NCBI RefSeq assembly: GCF_003047285.1
Contig: NZ_PZYX01000007.1
Span: forward strand, 113,285 to 177,284
Direction: 5' to 3'
DNA from: Nocardioides allogilvus
GTDB lineage: Bacteria > Actinomycetota > Actinomycetes > Propionibacteriales > Nocardioidaceae
DNA length: 64,000 nucleotides
Position 1 is the stretch's first letter. The number at the start of each line of letters is the position of its first letter. The position numbers and the translations under genes were made by a program. Below, piece by piece: positions 9,232-18,888 of this stretch. Below the pieces are notes generated by a model. That model did no database searches, was not told the origin of the DNA, and saw only the letters and a list, made by a program, of their open reading frames with translations.

Positions 9232-9357
9232 GACGTACCCAGTCCTTTGTGTGCTAATGCGTCCGGGGATTTCCACTGGGCACCCTAGACCTGTTGGGCG
9301 GGTCACATCGAGGCTGGGTTGAGTGGCCCTCCTCACCCCGTCGCTACGTTGAGGTGC

Positions 9358-10668
9358 ATGGCCTCTGTCCTGTGGTTGCGCCGCGACCTGCGCGTGCGCG
9401 ACAACCCGGCGCTCCTCGCAGCGCTCGACGACGGTCCCGTGACCGCACTGTTCGTCGTCGATCCCGCCATCTGGTCGGGCGCCGGTCCGGCCCGCCGGGC
9501 CTGGCTCGCCGCCACCGTCCTCGAGCTCGCCGAGCGCATCCCCCTGACCATCCGGTACGGCGACCCGCTCGACGTCGTCCCGGCCGTCGCCGGCGACCGG
9601 GCTGTCCACGTCGCGGCCGAGACCACGCCCTACGGCCGCCGCCGCGACCGCGCCGTCGGACAGCGCGTCGACCTCGTCGCCACCGGGTCGCCGTACGCCG
9701 TGGGGCCGGGGCTGGTCACGAACGGGACCGGCGATCCCTACCAGGTGTTCAGCGCCTTCGCCCGGGCCTGGCGCGAGCGGGGCTGGCCGGAGCCGGCCAC
9801 CACACCGCGCTCCCCCGACCTCGCCCCCGCCGACTCGGACCCCGAGGCCGTCGCCCTGCTCGAGGAGGCGGTCGCCGAGGCTCCGTTCGACCTGCCGACC
9901 GCCGGCGAGGACGCGGCCCGCCGCCGCTGGCACGCCTTCCGCAGCGAGCACCTGGACGACTACCCCATCGAGCGGGACCGGCCCGACCACGACGGCACGT
10001 CCAGGCTCTCGCCGTACCTCCACCTCGGGGTGCTGCACCCGCGCTCGCTGCTCGCGGACCTCGATCCGGGCTCGACCTATGCGACCGAGCTGGCCTGGCG
10101 CGAGTTCTATGCCGACGTGCTGTGGCACCACCCGGCGTCGGCCTGGTCCGACCTCAAGCCGGCTCTGTCGGCGATGACCTACGACGAGCCCGAGGACGCC
10201 ATCGACGCCTGGCGCACCGGCACGACCGGCTATCCGATCGTCGATGCCGGGATGCGGCAGCTGCTCGCGACCGGCTGGATGCACAACCGGGTCCGGATGA
10301 TCACCGCGTCCTTCCTCACCAAGGACCTGCACGTGTGGTGGCCGATCGGCGCCCGGCACTTCCTGTCGTTGCTGATCGACGGGGACGTCGCCTCCAACAA
10401 CCACGGCTGGCAGTGGGTGGCCGGGACGGGCACCGACGCGTCGCCGTACTTCCGCGTCTTCAACCCCGTGACACAGGGCAAGAAGTTCGACCCCGACGGC
10501 ACCTATGTACGCCGCTGGGTGCCTGAGCTCGCCCACCTCGCCGGCGCCGTGGCGCACGAGCCGTGGAGGTCCGAGGCCGGCTACGAGGGCGGCTACCCGT
10601 TGCGGATCGTCGACCACGCCGACGAGCGGCGTGAAGCGCTCGAGCGCTACCGATCCGCCAGGGGCTGA
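9358..10668 (+). CDS. phr: deoxyribodipyrimidine photolyase (cryptochrome/photolyase family)
   Basis: FAD-dependent light-driven repair enzyme for UV cyclobutane pyrimidine dimers, 436 aa. The N-terminal alpha/beta domain opens [21 protein letters not shown]. The C-terminal FAD domain contains [57 protein letters not shown] (the family signature) and [24 protein letters not shown]. The start at 9358 follows GAGG by 3 nt. The gene runs divergently from sucCD, and its last 22 nt overlap the convergent small gene behind it. Class I CPD photolyase is the likely assignment; a cryptochrome role cannot be excluded. Confidence 0.95.
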   Translation: MASVLWLRRDLRVRDNPALLAALDDGPVTALFVVDPAIWSGAGPARRAWLAATVLELAERIPLTIRYGDPLDVVPAVAGDRAVHVAAETTPYGRRRDRAVGQRVDLVATGSPYAVGPGLVTNGTGDPYQVFSAFARAWRERGWPEPATTPRSPDLAPADSDPEAVALLEEAVAEAPFDLPTAGEDAARRRWHAFRSEHLDDYPIERDRPDHDGTSRLSPYLHLGVLHPRSLLADLDPGSTYATELAWREFYADVLWHHPASAWSDLKPALSAMTYDEPEDAIDAWRTGTTGYPIVDAGMRQLLATGWMHNRVRMITASFLTKDLHVWWPIGARHFLSLLIDGDVASNNHGWQWVAGTGTDASPYFRVFNPVTQGKKFDPDGTYVRRWVPELAHLAGAVAHEPWRSEAGYEGGYPLRIVDHADERREALERYRSARG

Positions 10669-10925
10669 GTCGACCCCCACAGGCCCGCGGCATCGGGCGT
10701 GAACACGGTGACCTCGATGTCGTCGGCCTCGCGCTCGGCGAGCAGGGCCGTCACGCGGTCGGCGTCGTCGGCTGCGGGTCCGGTGAGCGCGACCAGGTCG
10801 GCGTCCTCCTGGACGGCGGTCGCGACGAGCTGCTCCACCGTGTGCTCCCCGCCGGTGAAGATCACCTCGTGACCGCGGTCGCGCAGCGCGCGGGCAAGCC
10901 CCGGTTCACCGGCGATGATCCTCAT
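10647..10925 (-). CDS. small cobalamin-binding-domain-like protein
   Basis: A 92-aa protein matching the C-terminal part of B12-binding domains of the methylmalonyl-CoA mutase type: [39 protein letters not shown] corresponds to the segment after the cobalamin-ligating DxHxxG motif. That motif is absent: the product starts [16 protein letters not shown], where DGHDRGAKVIARALRD would be expected. It therefore probably cannot hold cobalamin base-off through His, and may be a repurposed Rossmann-like domain. It overlaps the photolyase 3' end by 22 nt in convergent orientation. Its function is unknown. Confidence 0.75.
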   Translation of the reverse strand: MRIIAGEPGLARALRDRGHEVIFTGGEHTVEQLVATAVQEDADLVALTGPAADDADRVTALLAEREADDIEVTVFTPDAAGLWGSTQPLADR

Positions 10926-11116
10926 GGTGCCAGCCTAGCCAGCGACGTGACCCACCCCACAGGGTGACGACGATCTGGGAGCAAGTACGGTGAAGCGCTG
11001 CGAGCGCCCGGTGTCGTCATCCACAATCCTGTCACCACGGATTTCGGCGGTCGTGACCAATCCGTTACAGTCTGACGTCGCCTTCCGGCGAATCCCCCCG
11101 CACAAAGGAACTCTCT

Positions 11117-11950
11117 ATGGGAAACCACCGAGCGCACCGCGGCCCCCGCCGCGACCTCTCGGCAGCACCCGTCGCGGGTCGACGCAAGGCGAGCAAGCCG
11201 CCTGCGCGCCACCCCTTCCTCAGTGCCCTGCCGTCCGCCCCGATCATCGTGGGTGTGGCGGCTCTCGCCGTCTCTGCCGGCGGTGCCGTCAGCGCCGCCG
11301 ATGCCGACCTGGTCGGCCAGGTCACCTCGCAGACCGGCTCCATGGCCGCTGCGGGCAGCACCGGCCTCGCCAACGTCGCCCCGATCGCCCACCGCGACGC
11401 CATCGTGTCGCGTGACTCGCGCCGTGACGCCCTCGCCGACGCCGCCAACGAAGAGCTGGTCGCGCAGGCCGAGGCCCAGGCCGAGCAGCAGCACGCCGCG
11501 CTCAAGGAGATGGCCCGGGCCGCCGAGCAGCAGTCGGCCAAGATCAAGGAGAACCAGTGGGTCCTCCCGCTGGAGAACTACCGCATCTCCGCGACGTTCG
11601 GCGCCTCGAGCTACCTCTGGTCCAGCGTCCACACCGGCCTCGACATGTCGGCCTCCATCGGCTCCACGATCCGCTCCGTCGCCAACGGCGTCGTGACCGA
11701 GACCGGCTACGACGGGTCCTACGGCAACAAGACCGTCATCACCCTCGATGACGGCACGGAGATCTGGTACTGCCACCAGACCTCGTTCCTGGTCAGCGTC
11801 GGCGACACCGTCCGTGGCGGCGACGCCATCGGCACCGTCGGCTCCACCGGCAACAGCACCGGCCCGCACCTCCACATCGAGGTCCGTCCCGGCGGCGGCG
11901 ACCCGGTCGACCCCTTCACCGCGCTCGTCGAGCACGGCATCGCGCCCTGA
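11117..11950 (+). CDS. exported M23-family (LytM-type) peptidoglycan endopeptidase
   Basis: A 277-aa cell-wall hydrolase. A basic N-terminus and one hydrophobic helix (about 41-60, APIIVGVAALAVSAGGAVSA) act as signal or anchor. Next is an Ala/Glu/Gln-rich coiled coil (about 105-145) and then the M23 domain from about residue 148. Zinc ligands are visible: HTGLDM (His 172, Asp 176) and GPHLHIEV (His 253), with GDTVRGGDAIGTVGSTGNSTG between them. Such proteins cleave peptide cross-links or activate other hydrolases. The 190-bp leader holds a possible -10 (TACAGT, 11066-11071) and AAAGGA before the start. It ends 9 bp from convergent pcrA. Confidence 0.92.
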   Translation: MGNHRAHRGPRRDLSAAPVAGRRKASKPPARHPFLSALPSAPIIVGVAALAVSAGGAVSAADADLVGQVTSQTGSMAAAGSTGLANVAPIAHRDAIVSRDSRRDALADAANEELVAQAEAQAEQQHAALKEMARAAEQQSAKIKENQWVLPLENYRISATFGASSYLWSSVHTGLDMSASIGSTIRSVANGVVTETGYDGSYGNKTVITLDDGTEIWYCHQTSFLVSVGDTVRGGDAIGTVGSTGNSTGPHLHIEVRPGGGDPVDPFTALVEHGIAP

Positions 11951-11959
11951 CCTGAGGCG

Positions 11960-14404
11960 CTAGAGCTTCTCCACCGGCGCGTAGCGCAGCAGCAACCGCT
12001 TCACGCCCTGCGACCCGAAGTCGATCGACGCGACGGACTTGTCGCCCGACCCCTCGAGCGCGACGACCGTGCCCATCCCGAACGAGTCGTGCAGCACCCG
12101 GTCCCCGGGCTCGAGTGACGGGATCTCGCGTGCGGGCTTCGACTTGGCCGCGACGTCCGCGCGCGCAGCAGCCGCGGAGAAGTTGTGGCGCCCGGCCGCG
12201 GTCGGTGCACCGAGGCGCGCGGCCGAGTTGGCCGCCAGGTCGGGGCGGCCCCAGCGCGTCATCGCCTGGGCGGTGCGCCGCCAGTCGATGAGGTCGACGG
12301 GGAACTCGTCGATGAACCTCGACGCGGGGTTGTGCGAGGGCGCGCCCCAGGCAGAGCGCACCATCGCGCGCGAGACATAGAGCCGCTCGCGCGCACGGGT
12401 GACGCCGACGTAGGCGAGCCGGCGCTCCTCCTCGAGCTCCGGCTGGTCGCCCAGCGAGCGCTGGTGGGGAAAGACGCCGTCCTCGAGGCCGGTCAGGAAG
12501 ACGACCGGGAACTCCAGGCCCTTGGCGGTGTGCAGCGTCATCAGCGTGACGACACCACCGTCGTCGCCACCCTCCTCGCCGTCGGGGGCGTCGGGGATCT
12601 GGTCGGAGTCGGCGACCAGCGCGACGCGTTCGAGGAAGTCGCCGAGCGTGACGGCGACCGTGCCCGCCTCGACCTCGGTCGGGTCGGCCGACGGGCCGGG
12701 CTGCGGGTCGTCGGAGAACTCACGGGCGACGGCCACGAGCTCGGCGAGGTTCTCCACGCGCGTCGCGTCCTGCGGGTCGTCGCTCTCCTCGAGCTCGGTG
12801 AGGTAGCCGGAGCGCTCGAGCACCGACTCCAGGATCACGTCGGCCCGCTCGTCGGCGGCGACCATCGACTGCAGCTCCTGGATCATCGCCACGAAGCGCT
12901 GGATGTTCTTCAGCGACCGGGTCGCCAGGCCCGGCGCCTGGTCGGCGAGGACCAGCGCCTCCCAGAAGGAGATGCGCTCGCGCTGGGCCAGCGCGTTGAC
13001 GCACGCCTCGGCCCGCTCGCCGATGCCGCGCTTCGGGGTGTTGAGCACCCGCCGCAGCGAGATCTCGTCGGCAGTGTTGACCAGCAGCCGGAGGTAGGCC
13101 AGCGCGTCGCGGACCTCCTTGCGCTCGTAGAACCGCACCCCGCCGACGACCTTGTAGGGCTGGCCGGTGCGGATGAAGATCTCCTCGAACACCCGCGACT
13201 GGGCGTTGGTGCGGTAGAACACCGCCACGTCGGCGGCTCGCACCGTGCCGGTGTCGACGAGCTTGTCGATCTCCTCGGAGACGAACCGCGCCTCGTCGTG
13301 CTCGTCGTCGGCGACATAGCCCACGATCCGCTCGCCGTCGCCGGCCTCGGACCACAGGCGCTTGTCCTTGCGGCTCGAGTTGTTCTTGATCACCGAGTTA
13401 GCTGTGGTGAGGATCGTCTGCGTGGAGCGGTAGTTCTGCTCCAGCAGGATCGAGGTCGCGTCGGGGAAGTCCTGCTCGAAGTCGAGGATGTTGCGGATGT
13501 TGGCGCCCCGGAACGCATAGATCGACTGGTCGGCGTCACCGACGACCATCAGCTCGCTGGGGGCGTCGTCGGCCGGTCGACCCGATTCGAGGTCCTGCCC
13601 GCAGAGCTGGTGGATCAGGGCGTACTGCGCGTGGTTGGTGTCCTGGTACTCGTCGACGAGCACGTGCCGGAAGCGGCGGCGGTAGTTTTCCCGCACGTCG
13701 GGCAGCGTCTGGAAGAGGTGCACCGTGGTCATGATGAGGTCGTCGAAGTCGAGCGCGTTGGCCTCGCGCAGCCGTCGCTGGTAGTTCGTGTACGCCGCTG
13801 CGTAGGCCTCCTCGAAGGAGTTGCGCGTGTCCTGGGCGGCCTCCTCGGGGTCGCGCAGCTCGTTCTTCTGGTTGCTCACCCAGTGCAGCACGGCGCCGGG
13901 CTGGTACTTCTTCGGATCGAGGTCGAGCCCCTTGAGCACCAGCGTCATCAGCCGCTTGGAGTCGGCCGCGTCGTAGATCGAGAAGTTGGACTTGTAGCTG
14001 ACGCCGCCGAAGTCGAGCGCGGCGATCTCCTTGCGCAGGATCCGCACGCACGCGGAGTGGAACGTCGAGACCCACATGATCCGGGCGCGCTTGCCGACGA
14101 GCTCCTCGACCCGCTCCTTCATCTCGGCGGCGGCCTTGTTGGTGAAGGTGATGGCCAGGATCGAGCCGGGGTGGGCCTTGCGCTCGGTGATCAGCCAGGC
14201 GATGCGCCGGGTCAGGACCCGGGTCTTGCCCGAGCCGGCGCCGGCGACGACGAGCAGGGGCGCGCCGGCGTGCACGACGGCGGCGCGTTGGGGCTCGTTG
14301 AGGCCCTCGAGCAGCTCGTCGGGGCTCGGCCCGCGGCGGGTGGTGCGGGGCTCCTCGACGGGGGCGATGTGCTCGAGGCCGGGGATCAGGTGGGGGCTAC
14401 TCAT
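11960..14404 (-). CDS. pcrA: ATP-dependent DNA helicase UvrD/PcrA
   Basis: Superfamily 1A 3'-5' helicase (814 aa) for nucleotide excision repair and replication restart. Motifs in order: LNEPQRAAV (Q motif), AGAGSGKT Walker A (residues 54-61), ILAITFTNKAAAEMKERV (motif Ia), VDEYQDTN Walker B, VVGDADQSIYAFRGANI (motif III), LEQNYRST (motif IV), VTLMTLHTAKGLEFPVVFL (motif V) and EERRLAYVGVTRARERL (motif VI). The C-terminus carries the PcrA Tudor-like segment RVLHDSFGMGTVVALEG that contacts RNA polymerase in relatives. A CGGGAG ribosome binding site precedes ATG 14404. Confidence 0.97.
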   Translation of the reverse strand: MSSPHLIPGLEHIAPVEEPRTTRRGPSPDELLEGLNEPQRAAVVHAGAPLLVVAGAGSGKTRVLTRRIAWLITERKAHPGSILAITFTNKAAAEMKERVEELVGKRARIMWVSTFHSACVRILRKEIAALDFGGVSYKSNFSIYDAADSKRLMTLVLKGLDLDPKKYQPGAVLHWVSNQKNELRDPEEAAQDTRNSFEEAYAAAYTNYQRRLREANALDFDDLIMTTVHLFQTLPDVRENYRRRFRHVLVDEYQDTNHAQYALIHQLCGQDLESGRPADDAPSELMVVGDADQSIYAFRGANIRNILDFEQDFPDATSILLEQNYRSTQTILTTANSVIKNNSSRKDKRLWSEAGDGERIVGYVADDEHDEARFVSEEIDKLVDTGTVRAADVAVFYRTNAQSRVFEEIFIRTGQPYKVVGGVRFYERKEVRDALAYLRLLVNTADEISLRRVLNTPKRGIGERAEACVNALAQRERISFWEALVLADQAPGLATRSLKNIQRFVAMIQELQSMVAADERADVILESVLERSGYLTELEESDDPQDATRVENLAELVAVAREFSDDPQPGPSADPTEVEAGTVAVTLGDFLERVALVADSDQIPDAPDGEEGGDDGGVVTLMTLHTAKGLEFPVVFLTGLEDGVFPHQRSLGDQPELEEERRLAYVGVTRARERLYVSRAMVRSAWGAPSHNPASRFIDEFPVDLIDWRRTAQAMTRWGRPDLAANSAARLGAPTAAGRHNFSAAAARADVAAKSKPAREIPSLEPGDRVLHDSFGMGTVVALEGSGDKSVASIDFGSQGVKRLLLRYAPVEKL

Positions 14405-14437
14405 CTCCCGGCCAGCCTACGGCCAGGGACCGACAGC

Positions 14438-14797
14438 TCAGGCAGCGTGGGCAGGTGACCAGAAGATGGCCACCGCGACGTTCGCGACGCTCAGGAGCAG
14501 CAACCCGGCCCACAGGCCCTGCGGGATGCTCGGCTTGCGGACGTTGGCCATGACCAGCACCAGCAGCACGAGGCCGATGACGAACTTCACGGCGATCTTC
14601 GCGTGGTTGACCGGGTCCTCGCCAGCCTCGAGGACGCCGACCAGCAGCAGCCCGGCCAGGAAGGCGGTGCCGACTCCGTCTCGCATGGCGGCGTTGACCG
14701 ACTTCTCGGCGCTCTTGGCCTGGACCACGAGGCCACCGAAGAGCGCGGCGAAGCCGAGCACGTGCACGAACAACAGGACGAGGCGCAGGATCTCCAT
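14438..14797 (-). CDS. small four-helix membrane protein
   Basis: A 119-aa protein with four predicted transmembrane helices: LRLVLLFVHVLGFAALFGGL, TAFLAGLLLVGVL, AVKFVIGLVLLVLVMANV and GLWAGLLLLSVANVAVAIFW. It has no catalytic motif and I do not recognise a named family; similar small membrane proteins are common in Nocardioides-like genomes. It lies 33 bp upstream of pcrA on the same strand and 9 bp downstream of the universal stress protein gene, so it could be the last gene of the permease-USP operon. Confidence 0.8.
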   Translation of the reverse strand: MEILRLVLLFVHVLGFAALFGGLVVQAKSAEKSVNAAMRDGVGTAFLAGLLLVGVLEAGEDPVNHAKIAVKFVIGLVLLVLVMANVRKPSIPQGLWAGLLLLSVANVAVAIFWSPAHAA

Positions 14798-14806
14798 GGC
14801 CGCAGA

Positions 14807-15265
14807 CTAGCGGCGCTGCCGCGGCTTGGGTCGCACCACCAGCACCGGACAGGGTGCGTAGTGCTGGACCCGCTGCGCGGTGCTGCCGACGAGGACGGCG
14901 TCGCTCAGGCCACGGCCGCCGCTGGCGACCACCACCAGCCCGGCGTCCAGCTGCTTGGCGGCCTTGATCAGCTCGTTGGCCGGGGAGCCGGAGCGGATCC
15001 GCTTGTGCACGGTCGGGCCCCAGCCGTCGAAGACCGCGGCGACGACCTCGCTGGCCGCCTCGGCGGCCCTGCGGAACGAGGTCTCCGGCCCCGCGGCGTA
15101 CGTCGATCCGCCGGACAGCTCGTCGGCGAACGCGACCGACGCGAGCGGACGGATGACCGCGATCACCGAGATGTCGGTGATCTTGGTCGGGTCGGCGAAG
15201 GACTTGAGCTTCTTGGCGGCGGCGAGCGACTGCTTCGACCCGTCGGTGGCGACGATGACGTGCAT
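14807..15265 (-). CDS. universal stress protein, UspA-type
   Basis: A 152-aa single-domain USP: MHVIVATDGSKQSLAAAKKL opens the fold, and VVASGGRGLSDAVLVGSTAQRV matches the ATP-binding pattern G-2x-G-9x-G-S/T, so it probably belongs to the nucleotide-binding class. The ATG lies one base after the stop of the upstream APC permease (TGA-C-ATG), indicating translational coupling. USPs encoded with amino-acid permeases often bind or tune the transporter, so regulation of the permease is the best inference. Confidence 0.92.
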   Translation of the reverse strand: MHVIVATDGSKQSLAAAKKLKSFADPTKITDISVIAVIRPLASVAFADELSGGSTYAAGPETSFRRAAEAASEVVAAVFDGWGPTVHKRIRSGSPANELIKAAKQLDAGLVVVASGGRGLSDAVLVGSTAQRVQHYAPCPVLVVRPKPRQRR

Positions 15266-15266
15266 G

Positions 15267-16712
15267 TCAGGCTCCCTTCTCGTCGACGACCTCGGGATCG
15301 CCTCGCTCGGCACCCGATGGCCGGGTCTGGTTGCCGAAGAAGTACTCCAGCAGGAAGAGCACCACGCCGACGGCCACCAGCCCGGCGCACCAGATCAGCG
15401 ACGTGGGGTCGTCGTAGATCGAGAACCCGAGAATGGCCAGGTTGCCGACCAGCCCGACGAACAGCAGGGGCGTGTTGGCGCGGAAGGTCTTCTCGGTCTC
15501 GTCCCGGCCGCGCAGCTTGAGGCACGAGACGATGACCAGGGCATAGATCGCGAGCAGGAACACCACGGTGACCAGGGCGAGCCGGTTGACCAGGTCGAGA
15601 CCGGCGCCGGCCTCGGTCAGGAGCGTCCCGATCACCAGCAGCCCCGCCACCACCGCTCCGCAGAAGACGAGTCCGACCCAGGGGCTGCGCCGGGTGGAGT
15701 GGACCTTGGCGAAGACCCCGGGGACGACGTCCTCGCGGGCCATGCCGTAGAGGATGCGCGGCTGGGTCACCACGGTCACGAGCGTGGTGTTGGTGATCGC
15801 GATCAGCGCGATCACGGAGAAGAGCGTCGTCATGAAGCCGGTCGACACGGGCAGGATCCCCTGCTTGACCACCTCGAGCAGTGCCGCGTCGGACCCGGCG
15901 AGCGTGTCGACCGGCACCGTCAGGGCGGCGGCCATGGAGACCAGGACGTAGACGAGGCCGGCGACGAGCATGCCGCCGACCAGCGAGCGCGGGAACGCCT
16001 TGTGCGGGTCGATCGTCTCCTCGGCGACGTTGGCGGTGTTCTCGAACCCGGTCATCGCGAAGAAGGAGAAGGCGATGCCGGCGAGCACGGCGAGCGCGGG
16101 ACTGCCGAAGTCGCCGGAGACGTCGACCTCGACGAGCGTGCCGAAGTCGGCCTTGCCCTGGGCGACGAACCAGACGCCGATGACGAGGACGATGAGCAGC
16201 CCCGCGACCTCGACGAAGGTCATCACCATGTTGATCACCACGGACTCGGTGATGCCGATGAAGTTCACGATCGCCAGCAGGGCCAGGAAGACCAGCGAGA
16301 CCAGCAACGCCGGCGGCCCGCCGTCGTCGAACAACGTGGCGAAGTAGGACGAGAACCCGGTCGCCAGCGAGCCGGTGGCGGCCATGCTCGCCGAGAGGAA
16401 CGACACGGTGATCAAGAACGTCAGCGCCTTGTTGCCGAACGCCTTGTTGACGTAGAGCGAGGCGCCGGCCGCCTGCGGATACTTCGTCACCAGCTCGGCG
16501 TAGGCCGATCCCGTGATCGCGGCGACCGTCACACCGAGGGCGAAGGCGATCCAGAACGCCCCGCCGACCGCGGCGGCGACGAGTCCGATGAGGACGTAGA
16601 TCCCGGACCCGAGGACGTCACCGAGGGTGTAGAAGAACAGCTGTTTCCCGGTGATCGAGCGGCGTAGCCCGTTGTCCTCGTCGTCGGCGGTCACAACATC
16701 GGCCTGGGTCAT
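15267..16712 (-). CDS. APC-superfamily amino acid permease
   Basis: A 481-aa secondary transporter with about 12 transmembrane helices. The first helix carries the APC pattern LGDVLGSGIYVLIGLVAAAV, and TGFENTANVAEETIDPHKAF is the helix-6/loop signature of this superfamily. Substrate cannot be told from sequence; cationic amino acids or polyamines are typical. The soluble C-tail (PSGAERGDPEVVDEKGA) is short. It is followed one base later by a universal stress protein gene, an arrangement seen in several bacteria in which the USP serves as a regulatory subunit. Confidence 0.92.
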   Translation of the reverse strand: MTQADVVTADDEDNGLRRSITGKQLFFYTLGDVLGSGIYVLIGLVAAAVGGAFWIAFALGVTVAAITGSAYAELVTKYPQAAGASLYVNKAFGNKALTFLITVSFLSASMAATGSLATGFSSYFATLFDDGGPPALLVSLVFLALLAIVNFIGITESVVINMVMTFVEVAGLLIVLVIGVWFVAQGKADFGTLVEVDVSGDFGSPALAVLAGIAFSFFAMTGFENTANVAEETIDPHKAFPRSLVGGMLVAGLVYVLVSMAAALTVPVDTLAGSDAALLEVVKQGILPVSTGFMTTLFSVIALIAITNTTLVTVVTQPRILYGMAREDVVPGVFAKVHSTRRSPWVGLVFCGAVVAGLLVIGTLLTEAGAGLDLVNRLALVTVVFLLAIYALVIVSCLKLRGRDETEKTFRANTPLLFVGLVGNLAILGFSIYDDPTSLIWCAGLVAVGVVLFLLEYFFGNQTRPSGAERGDPEVVDEKGA

Positions 16713-16786
16713 GTGGGCTCTCTTCCGAGTCAGAGATGGGCTTAGACCTCACCTCGAACTCGGCCGGATGTCAACGCGGTTCCCCC

Positions 16787-17455
16787 CTAAAGGAGGCGTC
16801 GGTCCGTGGCCCAGCGGGTGAGCTCGTGGCGGCTCGAGAGCTGCAGCTTGCGCAGGGTGGAGGACATGTGGGTCTCGACGGTCTTCACGGAGATGAAGAG
16901 CTCCTTGGCGACCTCCTTGTAGGCGTAGCCGCGGGCGATCAGGCGCATCACCTCGCGCTCGCGCTCGGTCAGCCGGTCGAGGTCCTCGTCGACCGCGGCG
17001 ACGTCGATCGAGCCGGCGAAGGCGTCGAGCACGAAGCCGGCGAGCCGCGGCGAGAACACCGCGTCGCCGTCGGCGACCCGGCCGATGGCGTCGACCAGCT
17101 CGGGCCCGGTGATGGTCTTGGTGACATAGCCCCGCGCTCCCCCGCGGATCGTGCCGATGACGTCCTCGGCCGCGTCGCTGACCGACAGCGCGAGGTAGCG
17201 CGCGTCGGCGTGCGGGACGCGGCGCATGACCTCGGCACCACCCCCGCCGGGAAGGTGCACGTCGAGGAGCACGACGTGGGGCTGGTGCTCGCGGATCAGG
17301 GCGACCGCCGAGTCGACGTCGGCCGCCTCGGCGACGATGTCGACCACGCCGGCCCCGGCGCTGGTGAGCTCGGCGCGGACGCCCGCCCGGAACATCGCGT
17401 GGTCGTCGACGATGACGACCCGGACGGGGCGGCTCGCGGGGGCAGCCTGGTTCAT
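16787..17455 (-). CDS. LuxR/NarL-family response regulator
   Basis: A 222-aa DNA-binding response regulator. The receiver domain has the acidic pair Asp 17-Asp 18 (VVIVDDHAMFRAG), phosphoacceptor Asp 65 (VVLLDVHLPGGGG) and Lys 113 (GYVTKTITG). The C-terminal LuxR helix-turn-helix is LTEREREVMRLIARGYAYKEVAKELFISVKTVETH. Its ATG overlaps the stop of the PspC-kinase gene (ATGA), so the pair is translationally coupled. Likely targets include the divergent PspC genes at 18.9-20.4 kb, by analogy with LiaR-like or actinobacterial PspC-kinase systems. Confidence 0.95.
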   Translation of the reverse strand: MNQAAPASRPVRVVIVDDHAMFRAGVRAELTSAGAGVVDIVAEAADVDSAVALIREHQPHVVLLDVHLPGGGGAEVMRRVPHADARYLALSVSDAAEDVIGTIRGGARGYVTKTITGPELVDAIGRVADGDAVFSPRLAGFVLDAFAGSIDVAAVDEDLDRLTEREREVMRLIARGYAYKEVAKELFISVKTVETHMSSTLRKLQLSSRHELTRWATDRRLL

Positions 17456-18744
17456 GACTTCTCCTCGTTCTTCAGCGGCAGGTGGAGCCGCACTTCGGTG
17501 CCCTCGCCCGGGGCCGAGCGGACCTCGCCCTGCCCGCCGTGACGGGCCATCCTGTCGATGATGCTGCCACGGACGCCCTGCCGGTCCTCGGCCACGCCGC
17601 TCGGGTCGAAGCCGGTCCCGCGATCGCGGACGAAGACGTCCACGGCGTCGGCCGACACCTCGGCGTACACATCGACGCGCGGTACGCCGGCGTGCTTGGC
17701 GGCGTTGGTGAGCGCCTCGCGGGTCGCGTCGGTGATCGGCTTGAGGGCCTCGGTCATGTCGAGGTCGCCGACCGCGACGACGTCGACGACGACGCCGTAG
17801 GTGTCCTCGACGATGGCGGCGTGGGCCCGGAGCTCGCCGGCGAGGGTGACGTCGGTGCCGACGGACTCGAAGAGCCACGCCCGCAGGTCGCGCTCCTGGG
17901 AGCGGGCCAGCCGGGCCACCATGGGCGCGTCGGTGGAGTTCTTCTGGATGAGGGCGAGCGTCTGCAGCACCGAGTCGTGCAGGTGAGCAGCCATGTCGGC
18001 GCGCTCCTGGGTGCGCACCCGCTCCGCGCGCTCGGCGCCGAGGTCGTGCACCAGCCGCAGCGCCCACGGACCGACCACGATGGCCAGCCCGAGCACGCCC
18101 AGCAGGCCGGCGATGATCACCGGCCCGGCGAACTCGAAGGAGCCGGACCACACGGCGAAGAGGATCAGCGCGGTGACGACGAGCGAGAGGCCGGCGAAGA
18201 CCCGGAAGTAGGCCGCCCACCCGCCGCCGCCGAAGATCGCGCGGAAGGGGTCGATGCGCCCGGTCGAGTCGAGCCAGCGCTCACGCTGGGCCTCGTCGGC
18301 CTGCCGCCACAGCAGGGCGACACCGGCCAGGGCGATCACGACCGGCCAGAACAGCGCCCCCTGGCCGAACACCGCCTCGAAGCCCAGCACGGAACCGAAC
18401 AGGAGCGCCCCGATCGCGATCCCCGGGCCGGCGTCGCGCAGCCGTGAGCCGCGGCGCGGTCGCTTGCCCGTACGGCGGGCACTCTCCAGTCCCGGCGCGG
18501 ACTGCTCGAAGTGCGAGTCGCTCGGCAGGAACATCCACAGCCCGGCGTACAGCATCAGGCCGATGCCGTCGAGGACCGCGAGCAGCACGAAGGCCACCCG
18601 CACCCACAGCACGGGCACGCCGAAGTGCCGGGCCAGCCCGCCGGACACACCGCCGGCGATGGGTGACTCGGTGTCGCGGGCTGCCCGGCGATAGGGGCGC
18701 GGGCCGGTGCCGGTCGGGTGGGAGTGGGTCGTCGTGCTGCTCAT
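17452..18744 (-). CDS. PspC-domain sensor histidine kinase
   Basis: A 430-aa membrane kinase that would phosphorylate the response regulator encoded next. An N-terminal PspC domain (about 24-75: ESPIAGGVSGGLARHFGVP ... YAGLWMFLPSD) is followed by several transmembrane helices (about 106-145 and 183-232). A HisKA_3 dimerisation domain carries the phosphorylated His in AAHLHDSVLQTL (His 256), and an HATPase domain has REALTNAAKHAG (N box) and DRGTGFDPSG (G box). The start at ATG 18744 is chosen because the PspC domain begins soon after; the frame stays open far upstream with no family similarity. PspC proteins respond to membrane stress. Confidence 0.93.
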   Translation of the reverse strand: MSSTTTHSHPTGTGPRPYRRAARDTESPIAGGVSGGLARHFGVPVLWVRVAFVLLAVLDGIGLMLYAGLWMFLPSDSHFEQSAPGLESARRTGKRPRRGSRLRDAGPGIAIGALLFGSVLGFEAVFGQGALFWPVVIALAGVALLWRQADEAQRERWLDSTGRIDPFRAIFGGGGWAAYFRVFAGLSLVVTALILFAVWSGSFEFAGPVIIAGLLGVLGLAIVVGPWALRLVHDLGAERAERVRTQERADMAAHLHDSVLQTLALIQKNSTDAPMVARLARSQERDLRAWLFESVGTDVTLAGELRAHAAIVEDTYGVVVDVVAVGDLDMTEALKPITDATREALTNAAKHAGVPRVDVYAEVSADAVDVFVRDRGTGFDPSGVAEDRQGVRGSIIDRMARHGGQGEVRSAPGEGTEVRLHLPLKNEEKS

Positions 18745-18888
18745 CGTGCGTCCATCGTCGCAGGCTGGCGCGCCGGTCACCATGAGGAGCAACCCCGAGC
18801 AGACCCTGAGGCCCACGGGCGGACCCGGCGCCACAATCAGGGTCGTCCCCGATGGTGCGCAGCGCGCTGGTGGCGTTGAGTTGGGGCC

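Noticed and set aside
10926..11116. Possible c-di-AMP (ydaO) riboswitch before the M23 peptidase gene
   Set aside because: Such leaders often precede actinobacterial cell-wall hydrolases, but the conserved 3' block (AGCTAAC...GTAGGC type) and the 5' purine-rich blocks are absent; only a weak -10 and a small hairpin are visible.
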